A stretch of DNA of 64,000 bases. Source: Winogradskyella schleiferi (GTDB taxonomy: Bacteria; Bacteroidota; Bacteroidia; Flavobacteriales; Flavobacteriaceae). The DNA lies in contig NZ_CP053351.1 of assembly GCF_013394655.1 (NCBI RefSeq), forward strand, positions 2,324,501 through 2,388,500, read 5' to 3'. Made by a program: the position numbers and the translations under genes. Every line of letters starts with the position of its first letter. Within the stretch, counting starts at the first letter, position 1. The notes under the pieces are model-generated. The model saw only the letters and a list, made by a program, of their open reading frames with translations, was not told the DNA's origin and ran no database searches. Positions 18,210 through 26,277 of this stretch are shown here, one piece after another.

Positions 18210-18813
18210 TGAAAATCTTTTATCGTTTATAGGTTTGATAACGAATAATGTGCCAAATTAGCATATTTAATAGGAAGTAAAAAGACTTTATGATAGATTT
18301 TTGATTGTGCTGATATGGTTTTTAGATTAATGGGTTAATTAAGTTTTCAGGAACAACCTTCCCTAACAATTCAATATGTCGGACAAGGTAGCCTACACAA
18401 TATAATACGTTGTATAATACCATTCTGTTGATTGAGGAAATTTCAAAAACATCATTCGACAGGTAAATGTATTTTTAATAAGGTCATTTTTTAATATGTT
18501 CATTTTGCCTTGATGCAAAACGAACCAAAAAATCAAAACGATTTGTTAGGAAATTGCTAAAGCACCATTCGCTAATACCTTAAGATTTGCGTGTTTTATT
18601 TTACCATTTAATTCCAATCCTAGAGATATTTTCATAACTATATTGTTGCTCATTATTTCTGAAAATCGTTGATTCCGACGTTGCCGGAATTTAGGTGTTG
18701 AAATATAGCTTTATGTAGGCTTACATAATATAATATGAAAATCTACCATGGAAACTCGGTAAACCTCAATACTTGTTCTCTAACAAAAGATCCGTAAATT
18801 TTAACAGAACAAC
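18210..18813. other. 604-base gap without a gene; holds dispersed-repeat copy 1
   Basis: No coding region is supported here. The stretch contains the dispersed repeat at 18498-18693. It also has two loosely similar segments on either side of that repeat, GTAGCCTACACAATATAATA near 18389 and GTAGGCTTACATAATATAAT near 18715, which may be remnants of an insertion or of an older repeat. Confidence 0.6.
18498..18693 (+). repeat. Dispersed repeat, copy 1 (inverted relative to copy 2 at 39092-39336)
   Basis: Its first 36 bases are identical to the reverse complement of 39301-39336. Further blocks match as well: the segment containing CCATTCGCTAATAC, the segment ATTCCAATCCTAGA, and about 30 bases ending in an ATTCCGAC palindrome. 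Copy 1 lacks about 50 bases present in copy 2. The small reading frame that opens the repeat (MQNEPKNQNDLLG) hits a stop after 15 codons here, so this copy is decayed. Confidence 0.85.
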
Positions 18814-20037
18814 CTACGACATCAAATCAATATGGCGGTCATGGTAGCCCAATAAATACAACACACCATCTAATCCAATACTTGAAATAGAACTTTGCGC
18901 ATTATCCTTTACTTTTGGTTTTGCATGAAACGCTATACCTAAACCTGCCAAATTTAGCATTTGCAAATCATTGGCACCATCTCCAACTGCAATCGTTTGA
19001 CTGATATCTATCTGCATATTATCTGCCAACAGTTGTAAATATTCTGCTTTTTTCTTGCCATCTACAATGTCGCCAAGATAGCCACCTGTTAACTTACCTT
19101 CTTTAATTTCCAATTGATTGGCATAGACATAATCGATATCTAACTTTTCTTGCAAATAATGTCCAAAATAGGTGAAGCCACCTGAAAGAATTGCTGTTTT
19201 ATAACCGTAATAATGAAGGGTGTCTATTAAGCGTTTTGCCCCCTTGGTAATCGGAAGATGTTCAGCAACCTCTTGTAGAACAGATTCGCTCAAACCTTCC
19301 AATAGTTTCATTCTTTGTTTAAAACTTTCATTAAAATCGATGTCGCCTTGCATCGCAGATTCTGTAATCGCTTTCACTGCCGCACCTACTCCTGCACGTT
19401 CTGCCAACTCGTCTATAACTTCGGTTTGAATTAAAGTAGAATCCATATCAAAGCAAACCAATCGTCGGTTACGCCTAAACATCGTATCTTCTTGAAACGC
19501 AATATCCACATCCAGCTCCTTGGAAATTTCCATGAATTTTGTGGTAAAATCCGTTTTGTCACTGATTTTTCCTCGAATAGACAGTTGTATAGAGGCTCTT
19601 GGATACTCTTCCTTTTTCACCAATGACAAGCGTCCGGTCAATCGTTTGATGGAATCGATGTTTAAGTTCTTTTCTGAAATGATCTTAGTAACTTCTGAAA
19701 TTTGTTCCGCGGCTAATTTTTCCCCTAGAATAGTAACGATATAACGATCCTTTCCTTGTTGGTCCACCCAACTCTCATAATCTTGCAATGATATCGGTGT
19801 GAATTTGGCTTTGATTCCAAGCTCATAGGCCTTAAACAATAAATCTTTAAGAACAGCCGAGGATTTTTTGCCTTTTTTAATTTCAAACATGATTCCTAAA
19901 GACAAGGTATCATGAATATTAGCTTGTCCGATATCCAACACTTTAGCATCGTATTCCGCTAAAACACCTGTTAAACTTGAAGTTAATCCAGGTTTATCTT
20001 GTCCTGAAATGTTTAATAAAAAAATGTCTGTTGCCAA
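18814..20037 (-). CDS. serB: Phosphoserine phosphatase with N-terminal ACT domains
   Basis: SerB removes the phosphate from L-phosphoserine in the last step of serine synthesis (cytoplasmic, HAD superfamily, magnesium-dependent). Residues about 1-175 hold two ACT-like domains (LLNISGQDKPGLTSSL and a second from about residue 98), which usually bind serine or another amino acid for feedback. The HAD domain follows, with the catalytic FDMDSTLI (Asp197 nucleophile, Asp199), ILSGGFTYF (motif II Ser) and AVGDGANDLQML (motif IV). At 407 residues it matches the ACT-containing type. The gap to the gene upstream is entirely a heptamer word array. Confidence 0.93.
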   Translation of the reverse strand: MATDIFLLNISGQDKPGLTSSLTGVLAEYDAKVLDIGQANIHDTLSLGIMFEIKKGKKSSAVLKDLLFKAYELGIKAKFTPISLQDYESWVDQQGKDRYIVTILGEKLAAEQISEVTKIISEKNLNIDSIKRLTGRLSLVKKEEYPRASIQLSIRGKISDKTDFTTKFMEISKELDVDIAFQEDTMFRRNRRLVCFDMDSTLIQTEVIDELAERAGVGAAVKAITESAMQGDIDFNESFKQRMKLLEGLSESVLQEVAEHLPITKGAKRLIDTLHYYGYKTAILSGGFTYFGHYLQEKLDIDYVYANQLEIKEGKLTGGYLGDIVDGKKKAEYLQLLADNMQIDISQTIAVGDGANDLQMLNLAGLGIAFHAKPKVKDNAQSSISSIGLDGVLYLLGYHDRHIDLMS

Positions 20038-20040
20038 TTT

Positions 20041-20179
20041 GATTTACGATTTTTTGATTTACGAATTAAGAATAACGATATACAATTTTAGAATTACGAA
20101 GGGATTTACGATTGTTGATGGTTAATTTTCGAAACCTGAACTCTGAACTCATAACTCGAAACCCTCAACTCAAAACTAC
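20041..20179. repeat. Twenty-unit degenerate heptamer array filling an intergenic gap
   Basis: The whole space between serB and its upstream neighbour divides into about 20 consecutive words, of which 18 are exactly seven bases long; the two exceptions are 8 and 5 bases. Examples are GATTTAC at 20041, 20056 and 20103, GAATTAC at 20091, GAACTCT at 20138 and GAACTCA at 20145. Most begin GA or AA. The array stops at the stop codon of the upstream gene (20176-20178). Confidence 0.85.
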
Positions 20180-20661
20180 TTCACGAACCTACTATGCCAA
20201 CTTTCACTCGCAGGCACTTCCCAATTTTCATTGAATTCCGCAATATTCGTTACGAGATTATTAAAAACAATAGTGTTTTTAGAAACAGCTTTTTGTTGAG
20301 CCATTTTTTTAAAGTCGATCAATGGTTTGTGCGCAATAAATTCGCCTTGCTTGTAAGAGACATTCATTTTGTCCATTAAATCCACGTTGTATTGCTGTTC
20401 TAATTGTTGAATAAAATTTACCGATGCATCAATGGAACAACCCGTTGCCTTATTCAGTTGTTGGTCTAAGGCAATTACTATAAATCGTTTGTAAACCAAC
20501 TTATAACCGGCTTTTAAATCTTTGCCATGCGCTGTCCAAGCTTCTATAAAGGTATCTAATTGTGTTCTCAATTGCTCCAACTCTTCGTCTGAAAACGAAC
20601 GGTTGGCTTGATAAATCCAAACTCTGGATGTTTCTGGTAAGGTATTGAATTCGACTAGCAT
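20176..20661 (-). CDS. Conserved Bacteroidota protein of unknown function (often mislabelled ABC transporter ATPase)
   Basis: A 161-residue soluble protein beginning MLVEFNTLPETSRVWIYQANR. From memory, this family is widespread in Flavobacteriia and often carries the inherited label ABC transporter ATPase, yet it has no Walker motif and is far too short. It has an N-terminal segment with SFSDEELEQLRTQLDTFIEAW and a GCSIDASVNFIQQLEQQY segment. The active role is unknown. I use the ATG at 20661; the upstream start at 20694 would add a run of hydrophobic residues and lies nearly on the stop of the PH-domain gene. It follows the two PH-domain genes closely, so co-transcription is likely. Confidence 0.72.
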   Translation of the reverse strand: MLVEFNTLPETSRVWIYQANRSFSDEELEQLRTQLDTFIEAWTAHGKDLKAGYKLVYKRFIVIALDQQLNKATGCSIDASVNFIQQLEQQYNVDLMDKMNVSYKQGEFIAHKPLIDFKKMAQQKAVSKNTIVFNNLVTNIAEFNENWEVPASESWHSRFVK

Positions 20662-20695
20662 ATTTTTTATAATTTCTAAAAGCAAAAATAACACA

Positions 20696-22189
20696 TTACA
20701 TCCAATCTCTTTCCTGGGATTCCACCTTATATAATAAGAAATTGTAAATTTTACAGGCCCTTTTTTCGTTGATATACGGAATCATTACCGATTTTGAAGC
20801 CGTATAAATCACTACAGAAGTAATTTGTATTCGTTTTTGAAAAATGGTCTGTTTCAGTTTTACGGCTTGAATTTTATGAATTTCAAGAATATTGGTTGTG
20901 GTATCAATGACGCCACTTCCAATGGTTACAAAGTCGTCGGAAATTCTATAATACGCTTTTTTATAGGCGTAATAAACATAAAGCATTGCCAAGGGAACAA
21001 AAAGAATATTCATCCATAATAATTCCATGCCAAATAAACCTAAAAGCATACCATTGATAACCAATAGAAAAAATAACATTTTCATTGCCGAAATTCGCAT
21101 AAAATATGGTCTGGGTTTTTCGGTCTCGCCATTGTTGCTGTAATTTGTTAAGAGTTTATCGGTTAAATAGTTGAGCTGCTCCTTCTCTAATGCAACTATT
21201 TTAAAATTCTTTTGCTGCTTGGCATTTACCATGGCTTGTTTCACGGACAGGCTATGTAAATTAAAATACTGCTTCACCCGATTTGTGGTAATCACCAAAT
21301 TCTGAATGCGACTTGGTGTTAAGCTCAAAGATATTTTATTGAAAAGACCTTTGTTTATTTCTACGGTTTTCTGATGCTCAACAACTTCAAGATTAAAATT
21401 AATGATAAAGGTTTTTACGACTGAAAATAAAAACGAAATGAATACAACCGCTATAATAATCACTAGATTAGTCACTAATAGGTTAAAAAATGTATCGTCA
21501 TCGAGTCTTACAAGATCTGCGATATGATCTTCCACCCTTAAGGTTTCTAAATACTGTTCAAATTCACTGTAGAGTCCGAAAACAAAGGCAAATATTATCA
21601 GAAAACTTTTAAAATGATTTTCAGACAAACCTTCTAACAATAGGCGTTTTGGCGTAACTTTAAAGAATATGTTCTTTTCTTCAATGTCTTCAATTTGCGT
21701 ATTTTCAACTGTGGATTTATGGAATAGCTTCTTTTTTAATAGTAAAGCAGTTGGTTTATCCAAAGCGCTGATTTCAATTTCAGATTTTTTATCGCCTGCC
21801 GTTTCAATTTTTACTGAAACAACATCTATTACTTGCTGTAAAAAATTTTGTTTGATATAGACATTCTGAATTTTTGACTTGGGAATAATGGTATTGTCTT
21901 TATTGATGATTCCTGTTGCTAGATGGAAATCGTCATTACTGAGATGAAATTTGAAATTGAGATATTTTAGAATGGCAATCACCAAAATAATGAGCAATAC
22001 AGCGATTAATGCCAAAAACATCATCGTTGGTGTCACATTTCCAATGGATTTGCTTTTCAGTATGGAAATTCCAAAAGCAATAAAAAGCACAAAGAACTTT
22101 TTAAAAAACGTCACGGCATTAAACGCAAAAATAATAATGATGCCTTTAGAAGATTGCCTTTGTGGTTGTGAGAAATCAGTTGTTTCCAT
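20696..22189 (-). CDS. Membrane protein with repeated bacterial PH domains (YdbT-like)
   Basis: A 497-residue inner-membrane protein resembling Bacillus YdbT. It contains several pairs of membrane helices, each followed by a bPH_2 (DUF304) domain. The repeats show as FHLSNDDFHLATGIINKDNTIIPKSKIQNV (about residues 80-110), NLEVVEHQKTVEINKGLF and YRISDDFVTIGSGVIDTTTNI. Each carries the IPxxKIQNV or HKIQAVKL type of strand. In Bacillus the YdbS/YdbT pair has been tied to membrane-active peptide resistance; the role here is unproven. The start overlaps the end of the YdbS-like gene by 14 bases, so the two form one translationally coupled unit. Confidence 0.8.
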   Translation of the reverse strand: METTDFSQPQRQSSKGIIIIFAFNAVTFFKKFFVLFIAFGISILKSKSIGNVTPTMMFLALIAVLLIILVIAILKYLNFKFHLSNDDFHLATGIINKDNTIIPKSKIQNVYIKQNFLQQVIDVVSVKIETAGDKKSEIEISALDKPTALLLKKKLFHKSTVENTQIEDIEEKNIFFKVTPKRLLLEGLSENHFKSFLIIFAFVFGLYSEFEQYLETLRVEDHIADLVRLDDDTFFNLLVTNLVIIIAVVFISFLFSVVKTFIINFNLEVVEHQKTVEINKGLFNKISLSLTPSRIQNLVITTNRVKQYFNLHSLSVKQAMVNAKQQKNFKIVALEKEQLNYLTDKLLTNYSNNGETEKPRPYFMRISAMKMLFFLLVINGMLLGLFGMELLWMNILFVPLAMLYVYYAYKKAYYRISDDFVTIGSGVIDTTTNILEIHKIQAVKLKQTIFQKRIQITSVVIYTASKSVMIPYINEKRACKIYNFLLYKVESQERDWM

Positions 22190-22697
22190 TAACCTTATTG
22201 CTAATGATTTCCTTTATTTGCTTGGCTTCGAGATGTGGCAACCCTTTGATGCTTAAATCGCTTCCTGATTCTCCTGCTGTAAAAATTTTGAGTGTGGCCA
22301 ACCCAAAATGTCGTGCCAACCAACTTCGGGATTCTTCCACATGCTGTATCCTGGACATCGGCACTGTGGTTACGGAATGAATAATTAAACCTTTGGAATA
22401 CACCACATCATGCTCGCGGATGGCATATTTCCGTTTTTTAAAGGCTAAAAAACTAATGAAGAAATTGACAACACAAAATCCTAAGACTATGGCAAGCATA
22501 TAACCTAAATTGAGCTGTACCTCTTCTTCCTTTTCGATAAAATAGCGTATTCCAAAAACCAAACCTATTAAAATCGCATAAAGGGCCAACTGATTCAGTA
22601 TAATAATTTTGAAATATGATTTTGAAATTGGTTTTAAATCGAGGTCTTCAACTTTTGGTAAGCTATCGGTTTCTATTTGGAGGTTTGTGAAGTTCAT
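22176..22697 (-). CDS. PH-domain membrane protein (YdbS-like)
   Basis: A 173-residue protein with two membrane helices (about residues 30-48 and 60-85) followed by one bPH_2 domain. The domain is recognisable from YAIREHDVVYSKGLIIHSVTTVPMSRIQHVEE and LARHFGLATLKIFTAG, which match the YdbS family well. It is the first gene of the PH-domain pair and would act with the YdbT-like product in the inner membrane. The frame overlap with the next gene supports coupled translation. No promoter element was clear in the 286-base gap upstream. Confidence 0.82.
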   Translation of the reverse strand: MNFTNLQIETDSLPKVEDLDLKPISKSYFKIIILNQLALYAILIGLVFGIRYFIEKEEEVQLNLGYMLAIVLGFCVVNFFISFLAFKKRKYAIREHDVVYSKGLIIHSVTTVPMSRIQHVEESRSWLARHFGLATLKIFTAGESGSDLSIKGLPHLEAKQIKEIISNKVNGNN

Positions 22698-22821
22698 TGT
22701 TTGTTTAGATTAGGTTTTTTTTGAATATTTTTTCGACACTGATTTCATGAATTATCTCTAATCTGGACAAAATTCGATACGCTAGATTATTGGTCTAAAA
22801 TTCATTTTACCATTTCCAGAC

Positions 22822-22846
22822 CTTTTAGATTTTAAAAATCTGAAAG
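22822..22846. repeat. Long perfect-centre hairpin of the CCTTT-AGATTTT family
   Basis: Arms CTTTTAGATTTT and AAAATCTGAAAG pair over 12 bases with one G-T pair and a single-base centre. A half copy of the same palindrome type (GACCTTTCAGGTTTTAAAAAC) sits near 45750, and a looser one (ACCTTTGAGGTTTTTTAAA) near 38983. It is not followed by a clear T run, so I call it a dispersed palindrome rather than a terminator. Confidence 0.55.
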
Positions 22847-22983
22847 CCCTCAGTCTCAAAAAAAATAGTTACCATTAGAATTACACCACTAATGAGCTTT
22901 GCTCGGTAGCTTCGAAACAAAATTATTATATTTCTCACTAATCCTCAAGGGGACAATCCACTCGATGAACAGATTGCAAATAA

Positions 22984-23766
22984 TTAAGCATCAGCAATCA
23001 ACTCCGCAATATCCAATACCTTAATTTCAGATTCTTTTTCTTTAAACTTAACACCATCAGTCATCATAGTATTGCAATAAGGGCAACCTGTAGCAATGAT
23101 TTGTGGTTGTGTCTCTAAAGCGTCTTCGGTTCTAAGCACATTGACTTCCTTATCTCCTGGTTCTGCATCCTTAAACATCTGCGCGCCTCCTGCACCACAA
23201 CACAAGGCTGTGCTTTTGTGGCGTTTCATTTCAACAAGCGTTGCATTGGTTTTTTTAAGCACATCTCTTGGCGCATCATATACACCATTGCCTCTTCCCA
23301 AATAACAGGGATCATGAAATGTGATGCGTTTGCCTTTATACGTGTTTCCTTCTAACGTTAATCGTCCAGAGCTTATCAATTCCTTTATAAATTGGGTGTG
23401 ATGAATCACTTCATAATTTCCACCAAGACCTGGATATTCGTTTTTAATACAATTATAAGAATGTGGATCGCAAGTCACAATACGTTTGACTTCGTAACCA
23501 TTGAGCACTTCAATATTCATAACGGCTTGCATCTGAAATAAGAATTCATTACCAGCACGTTTGGCCACATCGCCTGTATTGCTTTCTTCTGTTCCCAAAA
23601 CGGCAAAATTGACATTTGCCTTGTTTAGAATCTTTACAAAAGCTCTGGTTATTTTTTTTGCCCTGTCGTCATAACTACCAGCAGAGCCCACCCAAAATAA
23701 AATTTCCGGTTGTTTGCCTTCTGCCATCATTTCTGCCATGGTTGGCACTTTTAGTTGCTCGCTCAT
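22984..23766 (-). CDS. Cysteine-rich (CCG-domain) Fe-S / heterodisulfide-reductase B-like protein
   Basis: A 260-residue cytoplasmic protein with two CCG-type cysteine-rich domains, as in HdrB, GlpC and LutA. These domains bind an unusual iron-sulfur cluster and pass electrons in oxidoreductase complexes. The first half has CDPHSYNCIKNEYPGLGG and HDPCYLGRGNGVY, and the second has ALCCGAGGAQMFK and TGCPYCNTMMTDG. It lies downstream of a membrane Fe-S protein on the same strand, 183 bases apart, and the pair probably forms one membrane-bound electron-transfer complex. Electron donor and acceptor cannot be read from the sequence. Confidence 0.85.
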   Translation of the reverse strand: MSEQLKVPTMAEMMAEGKQPEILFWVGSAGSYDDRAKKITRAFVKILNKANVNFAVLGTEESNTGDVAKRAGNEFLFQMQAVMNIEVLNGYEVKRIVTCDPHSYNCIKNEYPGLGGNYEVIHHTQFIKELISSGRLTLEGNTYKGKRITFHDPCYLGRGNGVYDAPRDVLKKTNATLVEMKRHKSTALCCGAGGAQMFKDAEPGDKEVNVLRTEDALETQPQIIATGCPYCNTMMTDGVKFKEKESEIKVLDIAELIADA

Positions 23767-23816
23767 TGTTTTGAGTTTAAAATTTTAAATTCCTCTGCTT
23801 ATTATGACAAATTAGC

Positions 23817-23911
23817 TGTCACATTGATCGCCTGTCTTACGACCAGGTAGGCAGTCGGAATGATTTGAAACTAAATATTCTATAATGTCTTAGACTGCGC
23901 TCAGACTGACA
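23817..23911. repeat. Inverted pair of a TGTCA...CTGAGCGCAGTC-type repeat with an internal insertion
   Basis: Right arm: on the minus strand it reads TGTCAGTCTGAGCGCAGTC. Left arm: on the plus strand it begins TGTCACATTGA and resumes at AGTCGGAATG after about 20 extra bases that themselves form a GCCT...AGGC hairpin. So two copies of one short flavobacterial intergenic repeat face each other, and one has been interrupted by a second palindrome. It lies between the two Fe-S protein genes. Confidence 0.55.
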
Positions 23912-23949
23912 TTAAAACACTTATTTAATGTTTAATACATAACTTATGT

Positions 23950-25263
23950 CTACTCGTCTTTCCAATTCAAACGGTCCATTTGGTTATAAGGCCAAGGTGC
24001 GCCATTGTTTTCTATATTGGTCATCATGTTATTCAGTTCCATTGGTGCAGCACTTTGCTCCATCACTAAATAACGACGCATATCCATAATAATAGATAGT
24101 GGATCAATACTTACAGGACAAGCTTCTACACAGGCGTTACAGGTGGTACAAGCCCAAAGCTCTTCGTTTGTAATATAGTCGCCTAATAATTGTTTCCCAT
24201 CATCTTTAAATTCACCGTTGTTGGCATCGATGTTTTTCCCGACCTCTTCCAATCGATCGCGTGTATCCATCATAATCTTACGAGGCGATAATTTCTTTCC
24301 TGTTAAGTTCGCAGGACATTCACTTGTACAACGACCACATTCAGTACAGGTATATGCATTTAGTAATTGTACTTGAGACAAGTCCATTACATCACTGGCA
24401 CCAAACTTTGCTGGCACTTCATCTTCTGCAGTTTCCGCTGGTGCAGCATAAGGATCTGCATCTGGATCCATCATTAATTTTACTTCGGCCGTAACGGCAC
24501 CTAGATTATTGAATTTTCCTTTTGGTACCACTTTTCCATAGTACACATTTGGGAATGCCAAGAGAATATGTAAATGTTTTGAGAAGTATAAATAATTCAA
24601 GAACACAAGAATACCCACAATATGCAACCACCAAGCGGTTCTTTCAATTGTGAAAAGTGTTCCTGCTGATAAGCCTTCGAACCAAGGAGCTATAAATTGT
24701 GAAACTACATTTCCTGCTTCCATGTTTTGAAATGACGTATCGGTAGCATTCATCACTAAAAATAAAATCATGAGCACCACTTCAAAATAGAGAATAATAT
24801 TTCCATCGCTTTTTGGCCAGCCTTTTAAATCTGAACCAATGAAACGTCTAATTTTGATAACATTTCTACGAATCCAAAATATAATTACCGATACCAAGAC
24901 CAAAAGCGCCAATATTTCAAACGATCCAATTAAGAAACCATATACAGATTCTGGTAATATGGACAGACCTATGCGATGTGTCCCAAAGATACCATCGATA
25001 ATAATTTCCAAGACTTCAATATTGATAATCACAAAGCCAACATAAACAATGACATGAAGAAAACCAGAAACCGGTCGTTTCACCATTTTGCTCTGTCCCA
25101 AAGCAATATTCACGACGTTTTTCCAACGTTCTGAAGTGTGATCGCTTGCATCAACTTTGTGACCTAACTTAATGTTACGGATCAGCTTTTTAACATTTTT
25201 AGCAAAATAGCCGATACCAGCGATTAAAAATATGGCAAATATGATATTTGGTAAATATTCCAT
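23950..25263 (-). CDS. Membrane-bound 4Fe-4S dicluster protein (heterodisulfide reductase / NarI-like)
   Basis: A 437-residue protein with about five to six membrane helices in the first 230 residues, resembling the cytochrome-b-like NarI/HdrE fold. A cytoplasmic ferredoxin domain with two 4Fe-4S motifs follows: CTECGRCTSECP and CTTCNACVEACP, each with the usual CxxCxxCxxxCP spacing. It would relay electrons between the quinone pool and the CCG-domain protein encoded downstream. The stop of mlaD is 12 bases before its start codon, so it appears to be co-transcribed with that envelope gene. Confidence 0.85.
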   Translation of the reverse strand: MEYLPNIIFAIFLIAGIGYFAKNVKKLIRNIKLGHKVDASDHTSERWKNVVNIALGQSKMVKRPVSGFLHVIVYVGFVIINIEVLEIIIDGIFGTHRIGLSILPESVYGFLIGSFEILALLVLVSVIIFWIRRNVIKIRRFIGSDLKGWPKSDGNIILYFEVVLMILFLVMNATDTSFQNMEAGNVVSQFIAPWFEGLSAGTLFTIERTAWWLHIVGILVFLNYLYFSKHLHILLAFPNVYYGKVVPKGKFNNLGAVTAEVKLMMDPDADPYAAPAETAEDEVPAKFGASDVMDLSQVQLLNAYTCTECGRCTSECPANLTGKKLSPRKIMMDTRDRLEEVGKNIDANNGEFKDDGKQLLGDYITNEELWACTTCNACVEACPVSIDPLSIIMDMRRYLVMEQSAAPMELNNMMTNIENNGAPWPYNQMDRLNWKDE

Positions 25264-25275
25264 GTTTGGATAACT

Positions 25276-26223
25276 CTAGTTGTTGTTTAATTCCTCTTGG
25301 GTAGGTTCCTCATAAGGAATTTCCCTTTTAGACAAAATACGTCTATATCGTGCAGGATGCAGCTTAATATCCAATAGTAAAAGCTCCAATTCTTTTGAAG
25401 CACTTTCTAAATTATCATAGAGAGTTTCGTCTTTCAATAATTTGCCAATAGACCCTTCTCCCGCTTCTAAACCAGATGCCAATTGATTGAATTTCAGAAT
25501 CATGTCGTCAAGATTCTTAACTGTATTGGCTAAATCCGCTTCATTTAGGCCTTTGACTAAAACAGATAATTCTGCGGCTGTATTGTCAAAGTTTTCTAAT
25601 AAAGACGCAATTTTATCATCGTTTTTGCTAATCAGGTTATTGGCGGTGAATGCTACATTCTTAAACGATTTTAAAGTGGCATTTAATTCAGCAATGGCCT
25701 GTTTTAATCCATCTTCGGAGTCGTCAACAACTAAGGTATTCAAACTACTCACTAAAGTGTCTGCAGATTTAAGCGTTGTACCCAATCCTTCACTTAAACC
25801 AGAGAAATCCTCTCCCAATGACGATATAACACCTTCCTTGACTTCGGACTTAATATAATCTCTCGGTTGGGCTATATTACCGTCTTTAGCATCAATAATT
25901 GCCAAGGCACTTCCTCCCATTAATCCGGTTTGGTAGAGCCTGACTACACTATTTTTTGAAAATTTTAATTCGGGAGTTACCGAAAAAGCTACTAAGGTTT
26001 TACCGGAATCAAAATCGTATTTAATCTCTTCTATCTTTCCAATCTTATTACCTTTTATAGTTACTGGAGACGATTGCGTTAAACCATTATAATCAAATTC
26101 CGTATAATAGGTATTTGAGCTTGTAAATATATCTTCGCCTTTTAGATACGTGAATAAAAATATAAAAAGGGCGATACCAGATATGACTAGTATTGCTGTT
26201 TTAATTTCTCTTGAAATTTTCAA
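25276..26223 (-). CDS. mlaD: MCE/MlaD-family lipid-transport protein
   Basis: A 315-residue protein with one N-terminal membrane helix (about residues 8-25) and an MCE domain (about residues 38-115), recognisable from YNGLTQSSPVTIKGNKIGKI and VRLYQTGLMGGSALAI. A long coiled-coil tail follows, with repeated small hydrophobics (DTLVSSLNTLVVDD, LDDMILKFNQLASGLE). MCE proteins form hexameric channels that carry phospholipids across the periplasm. The permease and ATPase partners are not next to it, so they are encoded elsewhere. The gene sits 54 bases downstream of the amidase gene, in a small envelope cluster opposite lptD. Confidence 0.88.
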   Translation of the reverse strand: MKISREIKTAILVISGIALFIFLFTYLKGEDIFTSSNTYYTEFDYNGLTQSSPVTIKGNKIGKIEEIKYDFDSGKTLVAFSVTPELKFSKNSVVRLYQTGLMGGSALAIIDAKDGNIAQPRDYIKSEVKEGVISSLGEDFSGLSEGLGTTLKSADTLVSSLNTLVVDDSEDGLKQAIAELNATLKSFKNVAFTANNLISKNDDKIASLLENFDNTAAELSVLVKGLNEADLANTVKNLDDMILKFNQLASGLEAGEGSIGKLLKDETLYDNLESASKELELLLLDIKLHPARYRRILSKREIPYEEPTQEELNNN

Positions 26224-26277
26224 TGGGCTTATTTTTGATTTGAAACAAAATTAGGAATAAATATTTTAATAAAATTT

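Noticed and set aside
18243..18257. TTGGCAC-containing sequence upstream of the GH3 fusion gene as a sigma-54 promoter
   Set aside because: The -24 part fits, but the -12 part reads TCGT instead of TTG at the right spacing, so the core G pattern is missing.
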